Shown here: positions 24,888 to 34,236 of the stretch, in pieces
Position numbering within the stretch: position 1 is the stretch's first letter
Layout: each line of letters opens with the position of its first letter
Assembly (NCBI RefSeq): GCF_900455735.1
Contig: NZ_UAUI01000022.1
Span: forward strand, 372,001 to 436,000
Reading direction: 5' to 3'
DNA from: Rhodococcus wratislaviensis
GTDB lineage: Bacteria; Actinomycetota; Actinomycetes; Mycobacteriales; Mycobacteriaceae
DNA: 64,000 nt
The notes under the pieces: model-generated
Databases searched by the model: none
Told to the model about the DNA's origin: nothing
What the model saw: the letters and a program-made list of their open reading frames with translations, nothing else
Position numbers and translations under genes: made by a program

Positions 24888-25799
24888 ATGCGTACGGCCG
24901 TAGCCGACAACTACCCCACGAGGGACCGCAACGAGTGCACGATGACCGTCCGTCAGGACCCGGTCACCTGGTCGGACCAGAAACGGGGTGATACCCGGAC
25001 CGGTCCGCTCACCGCGAATCAGGTTGCCGACTACGACAAACGCGGATATCACTCCGCCGACGCGATCATCCCACCCCGCGACGTGTTCAATCTGGTCGAC
25101 GAGATGGCCCGCCTCGCCGAGACGGACACGCTGCGCGGCGACGGCCGCGTCGTACGGGAGAACGGCGACGGCGCCGTCCGTTCCGTGTTCGACGTCCACC
25201 GTCTCAGCGACGTCGTCGACGAGATCATCCGCCGCCCCGAGGTGGTGGGTATCGCCCGGCAGATCCTCGGTTCGGACGTCTACGTCCACCAGTCGCGACT
25301 CAATTTCAAGCCCGGTTTCACCGGCGGACCGTTCTACTGGCACTCCGACTTCGAGACCTGGCACGCCGAGGACGGCATGCCCACTCCTCGCGCCGCAAGT
25401 ATCTCGATCGCGCTCACCGAGAACTACGGGCACAACGGCGGGCTGATGATCATGCCCGGATCTCACCGCGCGTTCGTCTCGTGCGCCGGCGAGACCCCCG
25501 ACGACTATTACAAGGAATCGCTGGTCAGCTACGTTCCCCCCACCGGGTCGCCCGATCAGCCGACGCTCACCCGGATGGCGAACGAGTACGGCATCGACAT
25601 GATGACCGGACCGGCCGGGTCCGCCACCGTGTTCGATTCCAACTGCATGCACGGGTCGAACGGCAACATCACGCCGTTCGCGCGCTCCAACCTCTTCATC
25701 GTGTTCAACAGTGTCGAGAACACCCTGACGGATCCGTTTTCGGCGCCCGCGCCGCGCCCCGACTACCTCGGTAGCCGGGATTTCACCCCTTTGCGGTAA
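24888..25799 (+). CDS. ectD: ectoine hydroxylase EctD
   Basis: This 303-residue non-heme Fe(II)/2-oxoglutarate dioxygenase converts ectoine to 5-hydroxyectoine. The EctD signature FYWHSDFETWHAEDGMP near residues 145-161 contains the first iron ligands (His and Asp). GGLMIMPGSHRAFV follows near 185, and the third ligand His is in SNCMHGSNGN near 250, with the 2-oxoglutarate arginine in ARSNLF. ATG 24888 gives the usual family length; the frame is open further upstream without family similarity. ectABC is not in this window, so the gene is separated from the synthesis genes it depends on. Confidence 0.93.
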   Translation: MRTAVADNYPTRDRNECTMTVRQDPVTWSDQKRGDTRTGPLTANQVADYDKRGYHSADAIIPPRDVFNLVDEMARLAETDTLRGDGRVVRENGDGAVRSVFDVHRLSDVVDEIIRRPEVVGIARQILGSDVYVHQSRLNFKPGFTGGPFYWHSDFETWHAEDGMPTPRAASISIALTENYGHNGGLMIMPGSHRAFVSCAGETPDDYYKESLVSYVPPTGSPDQPTLTRMANEYGIDMMTGPAGSATVFDSNCMHGSNGNITPFARSNLFIVFNSVENTLTDPFSAPAPRPDYLGSRDFTPLR

Positions 25800-25967
25800 C
25801 GAGCACCATGACGTACCGCGGCCCTGCTCCCTGACGTCGGAGCGGGGCCGGGGTCTGTCGATGCCGCGAAACCCGTAGCCTTCGCGGCACCCTGCATGCG
25901 ACGATGGCTGGGCACGGTTCGACCGCCCGGCCGGGCGCGGCCGAACCTTCATCTCCCGGAACGGGGA

Positions 25968-28118
25968 ATGATGTTTGCCTACATCGCGCGCACGGTCGTC
26001 GCACACCCGTGGCAGGTCATCGCCGCCTGGGTGGTCGCGGCAATAGCCGTCATTCTGTTCGCACCGAGTCTCGACGACTACACCACCGGTAACCAGCAGA
26101 CGTTCCTGCCCAGTTCATTCGAGTCCTCCGAGGCGCAGGCCGTCGGCAACCAATACTTTCCCAGCCTGTCCGGCGCCACCGGCAGCCTGGTGGTGGTCCG
26201 CGCCGATGACGCCCCGCTGTCGCCGGCCGACCAGCAGACGGCACTGAATCTCGCGACCTCGCTGCAGAATTCGGCGATCCCGGGTGTGGTGAGCGTGCAG
26301 GGGTCGCCTGCGTCGCTGTCCGCCGACGGGAAGGCCGCCGCACTGCAGGTGGTGTTCGACGGACAACCCGGCGACGACCGGGTCAACGACGCCGTGCCGG
26401 TCATCCGGGGCGACGCCGAGCAGCAACTGAACGGAACCGGACTGGTGAGCGGGCTGACCGGCAACGCGGCCATTCAAGTCGACACCACCGCCGCATACGA
26501 CAACGCCGACAAGGTCATCACGATTGCCACGGTGATCGTCATCCTCGCCCTGCTCGGCCTGATCTTCCGCAGCCCCGTTATCGCCGTCCTGCCGGTTCTC
26601 GTGATCGGCGTGGTGCTGTCGGTGGTCACCGGACTCACCGCCGTGCTCGCCGATCTGTTCGACTTCCAGGTCAGCACGTCACTGCAATCCATCCTCGTGG
26701 TGGTCCTCTTCGGTGTCGGCACCGACTACATCGTCTTCCTGTTGTTCCGCTATCGCGAACGCCTCCGGCAACAGGCCGCGGCAGGGTCCACCACCGACAC
26801 GCATCGAGAAGCCCTCGTGTTCTCCACCGACGTCGTCGGGCGCGTCGTCGCGTCGTCGGCGCTCACGGTCATCGTCGCGTTCGCCGCACTGCTGCTGGCG
26901 AAACTCGGCTCGCTCACCACGCTCGCGCCCGGTCTGATCGTCGCCGTGGCCGTCATGCTGGTGACGGCGTTGACGCTCATCCCCGCCGTGTTCACCGTTC
27001 TGGGCCGACACCTGTTCTGGCCGCTCGGACCTGGGCACGACAGCCCCCACACACCGTTCGCCTCGATCGGCACCGCGATCGGGCGGCGCCCAGCCGTCTT
27101 CGCCATCGCGGTCGGCGTCGTGTTGATCGCGCTCGCCTCCTTCGCGTCCGGCTACAAGTCGACGTACAACACGCTGGGCGAACTTCCCTCCGACACGCCG
27201 TCACAGCAGGCATTCGACACCCTCGACCAATCCTTTCCCGCGGGCGCGCTGAGCCCGACCCAGGTGTACGTCGTGGCTCCCGGGCCGCTCGATCCGGCGT
27301 CGCTGACCCCGCTCGTCACTGCTCTCACGCAAGTGCCGGGCGTGTCCTCGGTCGCCCCGCCGCGACCGAGTCAGGACGGTCGCGCCGCGCTCGTCAACGT
27401 CGTACTCGCCGACGATCCCTATTCGAACGCGTCCCTCGACCTCGTCGAGGGCCCGATCCGCGATGCAGCTCACAATGCGGTACCCGGTTCGGAAGTCGTT
27501 GTGGGAGGGCAGACGTCCACGTTCGTCGACGTCCGCGCGCAACTCGCGGCGGATACGCGCCTCGTGTTCCCCGTCGCCGCAGTCGCGATCGCGCTGATTC
27601 TCGCCCTGCTGCTGCTCGCCGTGCTGGCCCCGCTCAACCTGCTGGTGTGCGTGGCACTCACGTTCGTCGCCACCCTCGGCGCCGTCGTGCTCCTGTTCCT
27701 GCACGGCCTCGGCTACGACGGGATCGACTTCTCCATTCCGATCGTGCTCTACCTGTTCGTCGTCGCGATCGGCACCGACTACAACATCCTGCTGGCCTCG
27801 CGACTGCGCGAGGAATTCCGCAACGGGTACACCCCGCGTGAGGCGGCGCGGATCGCCGTCTCCAACGACGCCCCCACCGTGGCCGCCGCCGGTCTGATCC
27901 TGGCGCTGACCTTCGCTTCCCTGAACCTCACCGGACTGGCCAACCTCGCCGAACTCGGCTTCGGTGTCGCGATCGGTGTCGCGATCGCCGCCTTCGCGAT
28001 GGCACCGATACTGGTACCGAGCCTGTCCGCACTCGAACGTCGCGCCTTCTGGTGGCCGAGCAGGCAGAAGGCGACCATCGACACCGGCGACGACCGCGAG
28101 CCGGCGGTGCCGCGGTAA
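25968..28118 (+). CDS. MMPL/RND-family transporter
   Basis: The 716-residue protein has the MmpL layout: one helix at the N-terminus (VIAAWVVAAIAVILFAP), an external domain to about residue 185, five helices, then a repeat of the pattern with a second external domain and five more helices. GTDYIVFLLFRYRERL and GTDYNILLASRLREEF are the paired Asp-Tyr motifs of the proton relay in the fourth helix of each half. It is smaller than the lipid-exporting mycobacterial MmpLs, so a lipid or a drug may be the cargo. Starts at ATG 25968 or 25971 follow a GGGGAA site. It appears monocistronic. Confidence 0.9.
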   Translation: MMFAYIARTVVAHPWQVIAAWVVAAIAVILFAPSLDDYTTGNQQTFLPSSFESSEAQAVGNQYFPSLSGATGSLVVVRADDAPLSPADQQTALNLATSLQNSAIPGVVSVQGSPASLSADGKAAALQVVFDGQPGDDRVNDAVPVIRGDAEQQLNGTGLVSGLTGNAAIQVDTTAAYDNADKVITIATVIVILALLGLIFRSPVIAVLPVLVIGVVLSVVTGLTAVLADLFDFQVSTSLQSILVVVLFGVGTDYIVFLLFRYRERLRQQAAAGSTTDTHREALVFSTDVVGRVVASSALTVIVAFAALLLAKLGSLTTLAPGLIVAVAVMLVTALTLIPAVFTVLGRHLFWPLGPGHDSPHTPFASIGTAIGRRPAVFAIAVGVVLIALASFASGYKSTYNTLGELPSDTPSQQAFDTLDQSFPAGALSPTQVYVVAPGPLDPASLTPLVTALTQVPGVSSVAPPRPSQDGRAALVNVVLADDPYSNASLDLVEGPIRDAAHNAVPGSEVVVGGQTSTFVDVRAQLAADTRLVFPVAAVAIALILALLLLAVLAPLNLLVCVALTFVATLGAVVLLFLHGLGYDGIDFSIPIVLYLFVVAIGTDYNILLASRLREEFRNGYTPREAARIAVSNDAPTVAAAGLILALTFASLNLTGLANLAELGFGVAIGVAIAAFAMAPILVPSLSALERRAFWWPSRQKATIDTGDDREPAVPR

Positions 28119-28260
28119 CTGCCACCGTCGGCCGCGTTATGCACAGACGCACCACTTCTTTGCAGCCGCACTCCTTTCAGGGCCCGAAACAGTGCACGAC
28201 CCAAGACGGGGTGCGTCTGCGCGTACCGCCTCCGGCGGCAGTCTCCGCACGAAAAATGAT

Positions 28261-28276
28261 GAGAACATACGTTCGA
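28261..28276 (+). promoter_or_regulatory. LexA (SOS) box upstream of alkB
   Basis: GAGAAC-ATAC-GTTCGA matches the actinobacterial SOS box TCGAAC-N4-GTTCGA at 10 of 12 positions, with a perfect GAAC/GTTC core. A -10-like TAGCAT lies at 28285-28290, so LexA bound here would cover the -35 region. The alkB ATG follows the -10 by six bases. Confidence 0.75.
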
Positions 28277-28296
28277 ATATCGGGTAGCATGGCGAC

Positions 28297-28944
28297 ATGA
28301 CTTCCGCGGATGCGCGGCATGCGCTCCAGGCTTCACTGTTCGACGACGCGTCGTTCGGTGTCGAACTCGGCGAGCTCGGGCCGACGGTGCAGCGTCGCAC
28401 GCTCACGGCGGGAGCGTGGGTCGACGTGCGGCCGGGGTGGCTGACCGGTTCCGACGAGCTGTTCACGACGCTCGCGGAGACGGTGCCGTGGAAAGCGGAG
28501 CGGCGCCAGATGTACGACCGGGTGGTCGACGTGCCACGCCTCGTCCGGTTCTACCCGGAAGGCGAGCCGCTCCCCGACCCGCTGCTGGTCGCGGCACGCG
28601 ACGCCCTGAGCAGGTATTACCTGCCCGAGCTGGGCGAAAGGTTCGCCACCTCCGGACTCTGCTTCTACCGCGACGGTTCCGACAGCGTCGCCTGGCACGG
28701 CGACGACACCGGCCGGAGCCGCACCGAAGACACCATGGTCGCGATCCTGTCGCTCGGCGCCGCGCGTCCGCTGCTGCTGCGTCCGCGCGGCGGCGGGCAC
28801 TCGATCCGGTACTCGCTCGGCCACGGTGACCTGCTGGTGATGGGTGGTTCCTGCCAGCGCACCTGGGAGCATTGCGTACCGAAGAGCACCCGCCCGCTCG
28901 GACCGCGGATCAGCGTGCAGTTCCGCACGAGAGGTGTGCGGTGA
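28297..28944 (+). CDS. alkB: AlkB-type 2-oxoglutarate/Fe(II) DNA dioxygenase
   Basis: This 215-residue enzyme should remove alkyl lesions from DNA by oxidative demethylation. The iron triad is visible: His134 and Asp136 in VAWHGDDTG and His192 in RTWEHCVPK. The 2-oxoglutarate/substrate arginines are Arg204 and Arg210 (PRISVQFR, the R-x5-R motif). The nucleotide-recognition segment VVDVPRLVRFYPEGE near residues 76-90 is typical of actinobacterial AlkB. Expression is probably leaderless from TAGCAT and under LexA control (28261-28276). It converges with the DAHP synthase gene with no gap. Confidence 0.9.
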   Translation: MTSADARHALQASLFDDASFGVELGELGPTVQRRTLTAGAWVDVRPGWLTGSDELFTTLAETVPWKAERRQMYDRVVDVPRLVRFYPEGEPLPDPLLVAARDALSRYYLPELGERFATSGLCFYRDGSDSVAWHGDDTGRSRTEDTMVAILSLGAARPLLLRPRGGGHSIRYSLGHGDLLVMGGSCQRTWEHCVPKSTRPLGPRISVQFRTRGVR

Positions 28945-30033
28945 TCACTTCCGGCGTGCGGCCACTGCCTGGGCGAGGCGGTCCAGCTGCGCCGCCGTCG
29001 TGTTCCAGTCGATGCACGCGTCGGTGATGGACTGGCCGTACGTGAGGTCCTCAGCCTTTCCGAGTGTGAGGTCCTGACGACCGGCTTCGATGAAGCTCTC
29101 CACCATCACACCGACGATCCCCTTCTCACCGCCCTCGAGCCGGGCCGCGATGTCGTTCAGCACGTCGACCTGCTTCTCGTGGTTCTTGCTGCTGTTGCCG
29201 TGGCTGGCATCGATGACGACCCGCTCGGGCAGACCGCCCTTGCGCAGCCGGGCGAGCGTGTCCGCCACCGTCTCCGCGTCGTAATTCGGTCCGTCGCTGC
29301 CCCCGCGGAGGATGACATGGCAGTCGGGGTTGCCGACCGTGCGGATCAGCGCGGCCTGCCCGTCGAGGTCGGTGCCGGGGAACACGTGGCTCGCCGCAGC
29401 GGCGCGGGTGCCGTCGACGGCCACCTGCACGTCGCCCTCCGTCGAGTTCTTGATCCCGACGGGCATCGACAGCGCGCTGCACAGCTGCCGGTGCACCTGG
29501 CTGGCCGCGGTGCGGGCACCGATCGCGCCGTACGTGACGAGGTCCGCGATGTACTGCGGCATGATCGGGTCGAGGAACTCGCAGCCGACCGGCAGGCCGA
29601 GCGAGGACACGTCGAGCAGCAGCTTGCGGCCCATGCGGATCCCGGTGTCGATGTCGAACGTGCCGTCCAGGTGCGGGTCGTTGAGCAGACCCTTCCAGCC
29701 GAGCGTGGTGCGCGGCTTCTCGAAGTAGACCCGCATCACGATGTGCAGGTCGTCGCGCAGTTCCTCCGCCTTCGCGGCGAGGCGGCGAGCGTAGTCCATG
29801 GCGGCGTCCGGGTCGTGCACCGAGCACGGGCCCACCACGACGAGCAGTCGATCGTCCTCGCCGTTCAGCACGTTCACCGTGTCGGCGCGGCCGGAGCGCA
29901 CGGTCGCGGACGCGACGTCGTCGGGGGCGTGTTCACGGCGCACGACCGACGGCGCCACCAGCGGGCTGATGCTCACGGTGCGCTGGTCGTCCAGCCGATC
30001 ACTGCTGGTGGTGGTGTCGAGAGTGACAGTCAT
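28945..30033 (-). CDS. 3-deoxy-7-phosphoheptulonate synthase (DAHP synthase), class I
   Basis: This 362-residue enzyme condenses phosphoenolpyruvate with erythrose 4-phosphate, the first step of aromatic amino acid synthesis. Landmarks of the AroFGH type are LLVVVGPCSVHDPDAA near residue 63, VYFEKPRTTLGWKGL near 102, GARTAASQVHRQL near 172, the SMPVGIKNSTEGD lysine block and IDASHGNSSKNH near 275. The start ATG has an AGGAA site. It is preceded by a leader peptide gene with Tyr-Phe-Trp-Phe codons and alternative hairpins (30087-30191), so expression is probably controlled by attenuation as well as by feedback on the enzyme. Confidence 0.94.
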   Translation of the reverse strand: MTVTLDTTTSSDRLDDQRTVSISPLVAPSVVRREHAPDDVASATVRSGRADTVNVLNGEDDRLLVVVGPCSVHDPDAAMDYARRLAAKAEELRDDLHIVMRVYFEKPRTTLGWKGLLNDPHLDGTFDIDTGIRMGRKLLLDVSSLGLPVGCEFLDPIMPQYIADLVTYGAIGARTAASQVHRQLCSALSMPVGIKNSTEGDVQVAVDGTRAAAASHVFPGTDLDGQAALIRTVGNPDCHVILRGGSDGPNYDAETVADTLARLRKGGLPERVVIDASHGNSSKNHEKQVDVLNDIAARLEGGEKGIVGVMVESFIEAGRQDLTLGKAEDLTYGQSITDACIDWNTTAAQLDRLAQAVAARRK

Positions 30034-30086
30034 GGGTTCGGGTTCCTGTTCTCAGGCCGGCCCTCGAAGACTGTGGAGATTCCCGC

Positions 30087-30161
30087 GAGCCGGTCTGTAA
30101 TCCGGCTCTGGGGTGGAAGAAGTCAGCGCGTGGTTACGCCGACCGGCCCACCCGGGGCCGG
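30087..30161 (-). promoter_or_regulatory. candidate attenuator hairpins before the DAHP synthase gene
   Basis: Two 7-bp perfect stems follow the aromatic codons of the leader peptide: CCGGCCC/GGGCCGG (30143-30161) and GAGCCGG/CCGGCTC (30087-30108). A self-complementary GGCCGGCC lies further on, before the gene start. The arms share GCCGG/CCGGC, so mutually exclusive pairings are possible, as expected for ribosome-dependent attenuation. There is no clear U-tract, so the stop could be factor-assisted. Confidence 0.6.
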
Positions 30162-30191
30162 CCTGCTAAACCAGAAATATGCGCGCTGCAT
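30123..30191 (-). CDS. 22-residue leader peptide with Tyr-Phe-Trp-Phe run
   Basis: A short frame reads MQRAYFWFSRPAPGG then PVGVTTR and a TGA stop, 89 bp upstream of the DAHP synthase gene. Four consecutive aromatic codons (Tyr, Phe, Trp, Phe) exactly match the end products of the pathway. No ribosome site precedes the ATG; instead TACTGT lies seven bases upstream, as for a leaderless transcript. Ribosome stalling at these codons when any aromatic amino acid is scarce would free downstream RNA to form an antiterminator. A comparable aromatic attenuator before a DAHP synthase gene has, to my recollection, been reported in Corynebacterium glutamicum. Confidence 0.8.
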   Translation of the reverse strand: MQRAYFWFSRPAPGGPVGVTTR

Positions 30192-30315
30192 GGCGCCCAC
30201 AGTAACGGCTGCCCCCGATCGGCGCCACACCTACCCCGGCCCCCTGACATTTGTCACGGTGAGGTCGTGACGGACGTGTCGGGGTCGGCGGCCGTCCGGA
30301 TCGCACGCTGAATGC

Positions 30316-31259
<944 letters not shown>

Positions 31260-31260
<1 letters not shown>

Positions 31261-32036
31261 TGACCACCCTCACTGCACGCCGCCGTGTTCCCCCGCTCGG
31301 CGGACTCAACACCACCCTCCTCGGACTCGAACTGCGCCGGCTGCTGCGCAATCGGCGCACGATGATCATCACTCTCGTCATGCCGGTCGTCTTCTTCCTC
31401 ATCTTCGGCCTGAACCCGAGCTACTCGAGCGAGAGCGCGGGCAACGGGAATGTCTCGGCGTACGTGATGATCAGTATGGCGCTGTACGGCGCGATGATCG
31501 CGACGACGAGCGGCGGGGCGATGGTGTCGGTGGAACGGGCGTCGGGATGGAGCCGGCAGTTGCGGCTCACCCCCTTGTCACCCGGGGTGTACATCTTCGT
31601 CAAGGTGCTCGTCGCGATGATGCTCGGGCTCGGGGCCGTCGGCGTCGTCTATCTGGTGGGCGCGTTCACGTCCGTCCAGATGGACACGTCCCTGTGGTTC
31701 ACGACGGCCCTGATCACCTGGCTCGGATCCGCGGTGTTCGCCGCGTTCGGCCTGTTCATGGGGTACCTGCTGCCGAGCGAGAACGTCATGCAGATCCTCG
31801 GCCCCGGGCTCGCCGTGCTCGGCTTCGCGGGCGGCCTGTTCATGCCGCTGCAGGACGGTTCGGTGTGGGCGTCGATCGCGCAGTTCATGCCCACGTACGG
31901 GCTGAGTCAACTGGTGCACGCACCGCTCACCGGCGATGCGATGCAGTGGACGTGGCTCCTGAACGTCGCGCTGTGGCTGGCGATCTTCGTCGGCGGTGCG
32001 GCGTGGCGCTTCCAGCGCGACACCGAGCGAGTGTGA
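31260..32036 (+). CDS. ABC-2 type exporter permease
   Basis: This 258-residue membrane protein has six hydrophobic segments in the ABC-2 order. The first is TMIITLVMPVVFFLIFGL, and the conserved region WSRQLRLTPLSPGVYIFVKVLVAMM lies near residue 95. LGPGLAVLGFAGGLFMP near 178 precedes the last helix. It is translationally coupled to the ATPase gene. About 20 bp separate it from the histidine kinase gene, so the four genes 30316-33776 are likely one operon. Confidence 0.9.
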
Positions 32037-32055
32037 CGGCGGTATCGTGACTGCC

Positions 32056-33171
32056 GTGACCACCCCCGACGGCCCCGTCGTGACCAGGAGATGGGGCCGT
32101 TTCGGATTCATTTTCGCCGCCGCCTGGACCGTCTTCCTGTTCCAGCCGTTCCTCGACGGGTGGGCCGCCCGCGATCAGGTCCGGGGCTGGATCGGGATGA
32201 TCGCCACGCTGGCCTTCGCGGTGACGTACCTCGCGATGTTCCGGTGGGCGCATACCCGGCGCGCGCACAACGAGTTTCGGCCACCACTGAACCAGGCGGT
32301 ACCACTCGTGGTGGCGTTGTTCGGGCTCGCAGCCGTCATGGTGGTCGCCGTCGGGTCGTCGGGGCTGTCCGCCGCCGTCTTCCTCGCCGTCTCCGCGGTC
32401 ATGCTGTTCCCCGCGTGGCTCGGCGGGATCACCGCGCTGACCGTCGCAGTTCTCGTGGAAGTGATCTCCGCGGTGATGGGCTGGGGGTCGGGCACCGGGC
32501 TCTCGCTGGGCGTGTGCGCGGCCGCATTCGCGATGTTCGGGGTGACCAAGCTGATCAACCGCAACATCGAACTGGTCCGGGAACGGGAAGCGAGCGAACG
32601 ACTCGCCGTGCAGGAGGAACGCACCCGGATGGCCCGCGACCTCCACGACATCCTCGGGCACTCCCTCACCGTCATCACCGTCAAGGCCGAACTCGTGGGC
32701 CGGCTCCTCGACATCGACATCGACCGGGCCCGCACGGAAGTAGCGGACCTGGAACGCCTTTCCCGCGACGCGCTCGCAGACGTCCGGCAGGCCGTGCAGG
32801 GAATCCGGGGGCTGTCGCTTCCGGTGGAGATCGCCCGGGCCGGGGAAGCGTTGCGGTCGGCGGGAATCGAGGCCGAGCTGCCCAACAGCACAGAGTCGGT
32901 ACCCACCGGCCTGCGCGAGTTGTTCGCGTGGACGGTCCGCGAGGGTGTCACGAACGTAGTCCGGCACAGCGGCGCGACGCACTGCTCCGTCACGGTGGGC
33001 GAACGCGAGGTCACCGTCGTCGACGACGGATCCGGCTGCAGTGAATCCGTGTACGGGAACGGGTTGGTGGGCCTTCGGGAGCGCGCCGCCGCCGCCGGAG
33101 CCCGGGTCGTCATCACCCACCCGCAACCGGGCGGATTCTCGTTGCACGTGCTGAAGGAAGAGGTCCCGTGA
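32056..33171 (+). CDS. sensor histidine kinase, NarL-system (HisKA_3) type
   Basis: The 371-residue protein has about five membrane helices in the first 160 residues, then a HisKA_3 dimerisation domain. The phosphoacceptor His lies in RMARDLHDILGHSLT near residue 200. The ATP-binding domain retains VTNVVRHSGATHCSV (N box) and VVDDGSGC (G1) with NGLVGLRERAAAAG (G2). The start is uncertain: GTG 32047 and GTG 32056 are both possible. It resembles DesK. It overlaps the response regulator gene by four bases. No large external sensor domain is present, so the signal is probably sensed in the membrane. Confidence 0.9.
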   Translation: MTTPDGPVVTRRWGRFGFIFAAAWTVFLFQPFLDGWAARDQVRGWIGMIATLAFAVTYLAMFRWAHTRRAHNEFRPPLNQAVPLVVALFGLAAVMVVAVGSSGLSAAVFLAVSAVMLFPAWLGGITALTVAVLVEVISAVMGWGSGTGLSLGVCAAAFAMFGVTKLINRNIELVREREASERLAVQEERTRMARDLHDILGHSLTVITVKAELVGRLLDIDIDRARTEVADLERLSRDALADVRQAVQGIRGLSLPVEIARAGEALRSAGIEAELPNSTESVPTGLRELFAWTVREGVTNVVRHSGATHCSVTVGEREVTVVDDGSGCSESVYGNGLVGLRERAAAAGARVVITHPQPGGFSLHVLKEEVP

Positions 33172-33776
33172 CGATCCGGCTGCTGCTCGCCGACGATCAG
33201 GCACTCGTCCGCGGTGCCCTCGCCGCCCTCCTCGACCTGGAGGCGGACCTGACGGTCGTCGCGGAGGTCGGGCGCGGCGACGAGGTCGTCGCGGCGGCGC
33301 GCGAGCACTCCCCCGACGTCGCGCTCCTCGACGTCGAAATGCCCGGCCTGGACGGGATCGCCGCGGCAGCGGCATTGCGGGCCGAGATGCCGCAGACCCG
33401 CGTCCTGATCGTGACGACGTTCGGCCGTCCCGGCTACCTGCGCAAGGCATTGCAGGCCGGTGCGTCGGGGTTCGTCGTGAAGGACACCCCGGCCCGGCAA
33501 CTCGCCGACGCCGTCCGGCGCGTCCATGCCGGACTGCGCGTCGTCGACCCGGCTCTGGCCGCCGACAGTCTCGTCAGCGGGGAATCGCCGCTCACCGACC
33601 GGGAGACCGACGTGCTGCGGGCGGCGCGGGACGGTGCGCCGGTCGCCTCGATCGCGGCCGCGCTGTTCCTGTCCGCAGGTACCGTGCGCAACCACCTGTC
33701 CTCGGCGATCGGCAAGACCGGCGCCAGCACCCGCGCCGAGGCCGTCCGCGCCGCGGAGTCGAACGGCTGGCTGTAG
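33168..33776 (+). CDS. response regulator, NarL/FixJ family
   Basis: The 202-residue regulator has a receiver domain with the acidic pair DD at residues 9-10, phospho-Asp in VALLDVEMPG near 54, Thr in VLIVTTFG near 82 and Lys in VVKDTPAR near 105. The C-terminal LuxR-type DNA-binding helix-turn-helix reads LTDRETDVLRAARDGAPVAS then IAAALFLSAGTVRNHLSSAI. It is coupled to the kinase gene (GTGA overlap). It probably regulates the exporter genes upstream, as in DesKR-like systems. A GTGAGT-type hairpin follows the stop by about 10 bp. Confidence 0.93.
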   Translation: MTIRLLLADDQALVRGALAALLDLEADLTVVAEVGRGDEVVAAAREHSPDVALLDVEMPGLDGIAAAAALRAEMPQTRVLIVTTFGRPGYLRKALQAGASGFVVKDTPARQLADAVRRVHAGLRVVDPALAADSLVSGESPLTDRETDVLRAARDGAPVASIAAALFLSAGTVRNHLSSAIGKTGASTRAEAVRAAESNGWL

Positions 33777-33786
33777 GCGCTTCGCG

Positions 33787-33832
33787 CCCGTGAGTGCTTG
33801 ACGAGTCCAGGGACCCCTTAACCGCGCACGGG
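33787..33832. terminator. GTGAGTG-type imperfect inverted repeat after the response regulator gene
   Basis: A 20-bp arm beginning CGTGAGTGCTTGACGAGTCC is followed after four bases by an imperfect complement ending CGCACG (14 of 20 pairs). It starts 11 bp after the stop codon and lies upstream of the riboswitch. Its first arm and its flank GGCCGAAGGC closely match the repeat after metE (36505-36550). A terminator role is inferred from position. Confidence 0.5.
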
Positions 33833-33889
33833 CCGAAGGCCTATGCTGGCCTTGCAGCTGGTTCGCCCGGCACGGTCGTGAGGAGCCCC

Positions 33890-34230
33890 GAAGACCGCAC
33901 CTGGCGTCGAAGCACGTCGGACTCCCCGGAGTTCGCGCGTGTGAGAGGGAACCCGGTGAAAATCCGGGACTGTCCCGCAGCGGTGAGCAGGAACGACCGC
34001 CGTCACCACGCACTGGGCAACCGCCTGGGAAGCGACGGCCACTAGGTCCGGTGTGATGTCACACCGGCTGCCTGCGAGTCCGAAGACCTGCCGACTGTGT
34101 CGGGCACGCCGTGCCCGACGGTTACCGCCTCGTGGATTGGGCGTGTAGACCTTCTCGCGCTGCAGCACGTCCCTGGGCTCGAGAGGTGTACCCGTTTGCC
34201 GGCGGTAGCCGTACCGCGTACGCAACTGGA
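33890..34230 (+). promoter_or_regulatory. cobalamin riboswitch controlling metE
   Basis: The aptamer core is clear: GGGAACCCGGTGAAAATCC at 33948-33966, CTGTCCCGCAGCGGTGA at 33970-33986, a GCGACGGCCACTAGG segment at 34032-34046 and the B12 box GAGTCCGAAGACCTGCC at 34076-34092. A 9-bp hairpin GTCGGGCAC/GTGCCCGAC follows at 34099-34119. Further down, GGTTACCGCC (34120-34129) can pair with GGCGGTAGCC (34201-34210), which can instead fold locally with TACCGC; this lies 20 bp before the metE ribosome site. Cobalamin binding should turn off the B12-independent enzyme when a B12-dependent one can work. The exact 5' limit is approximate. Confidence 0.93.
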
Positions 34231-34236
34231 GATACC

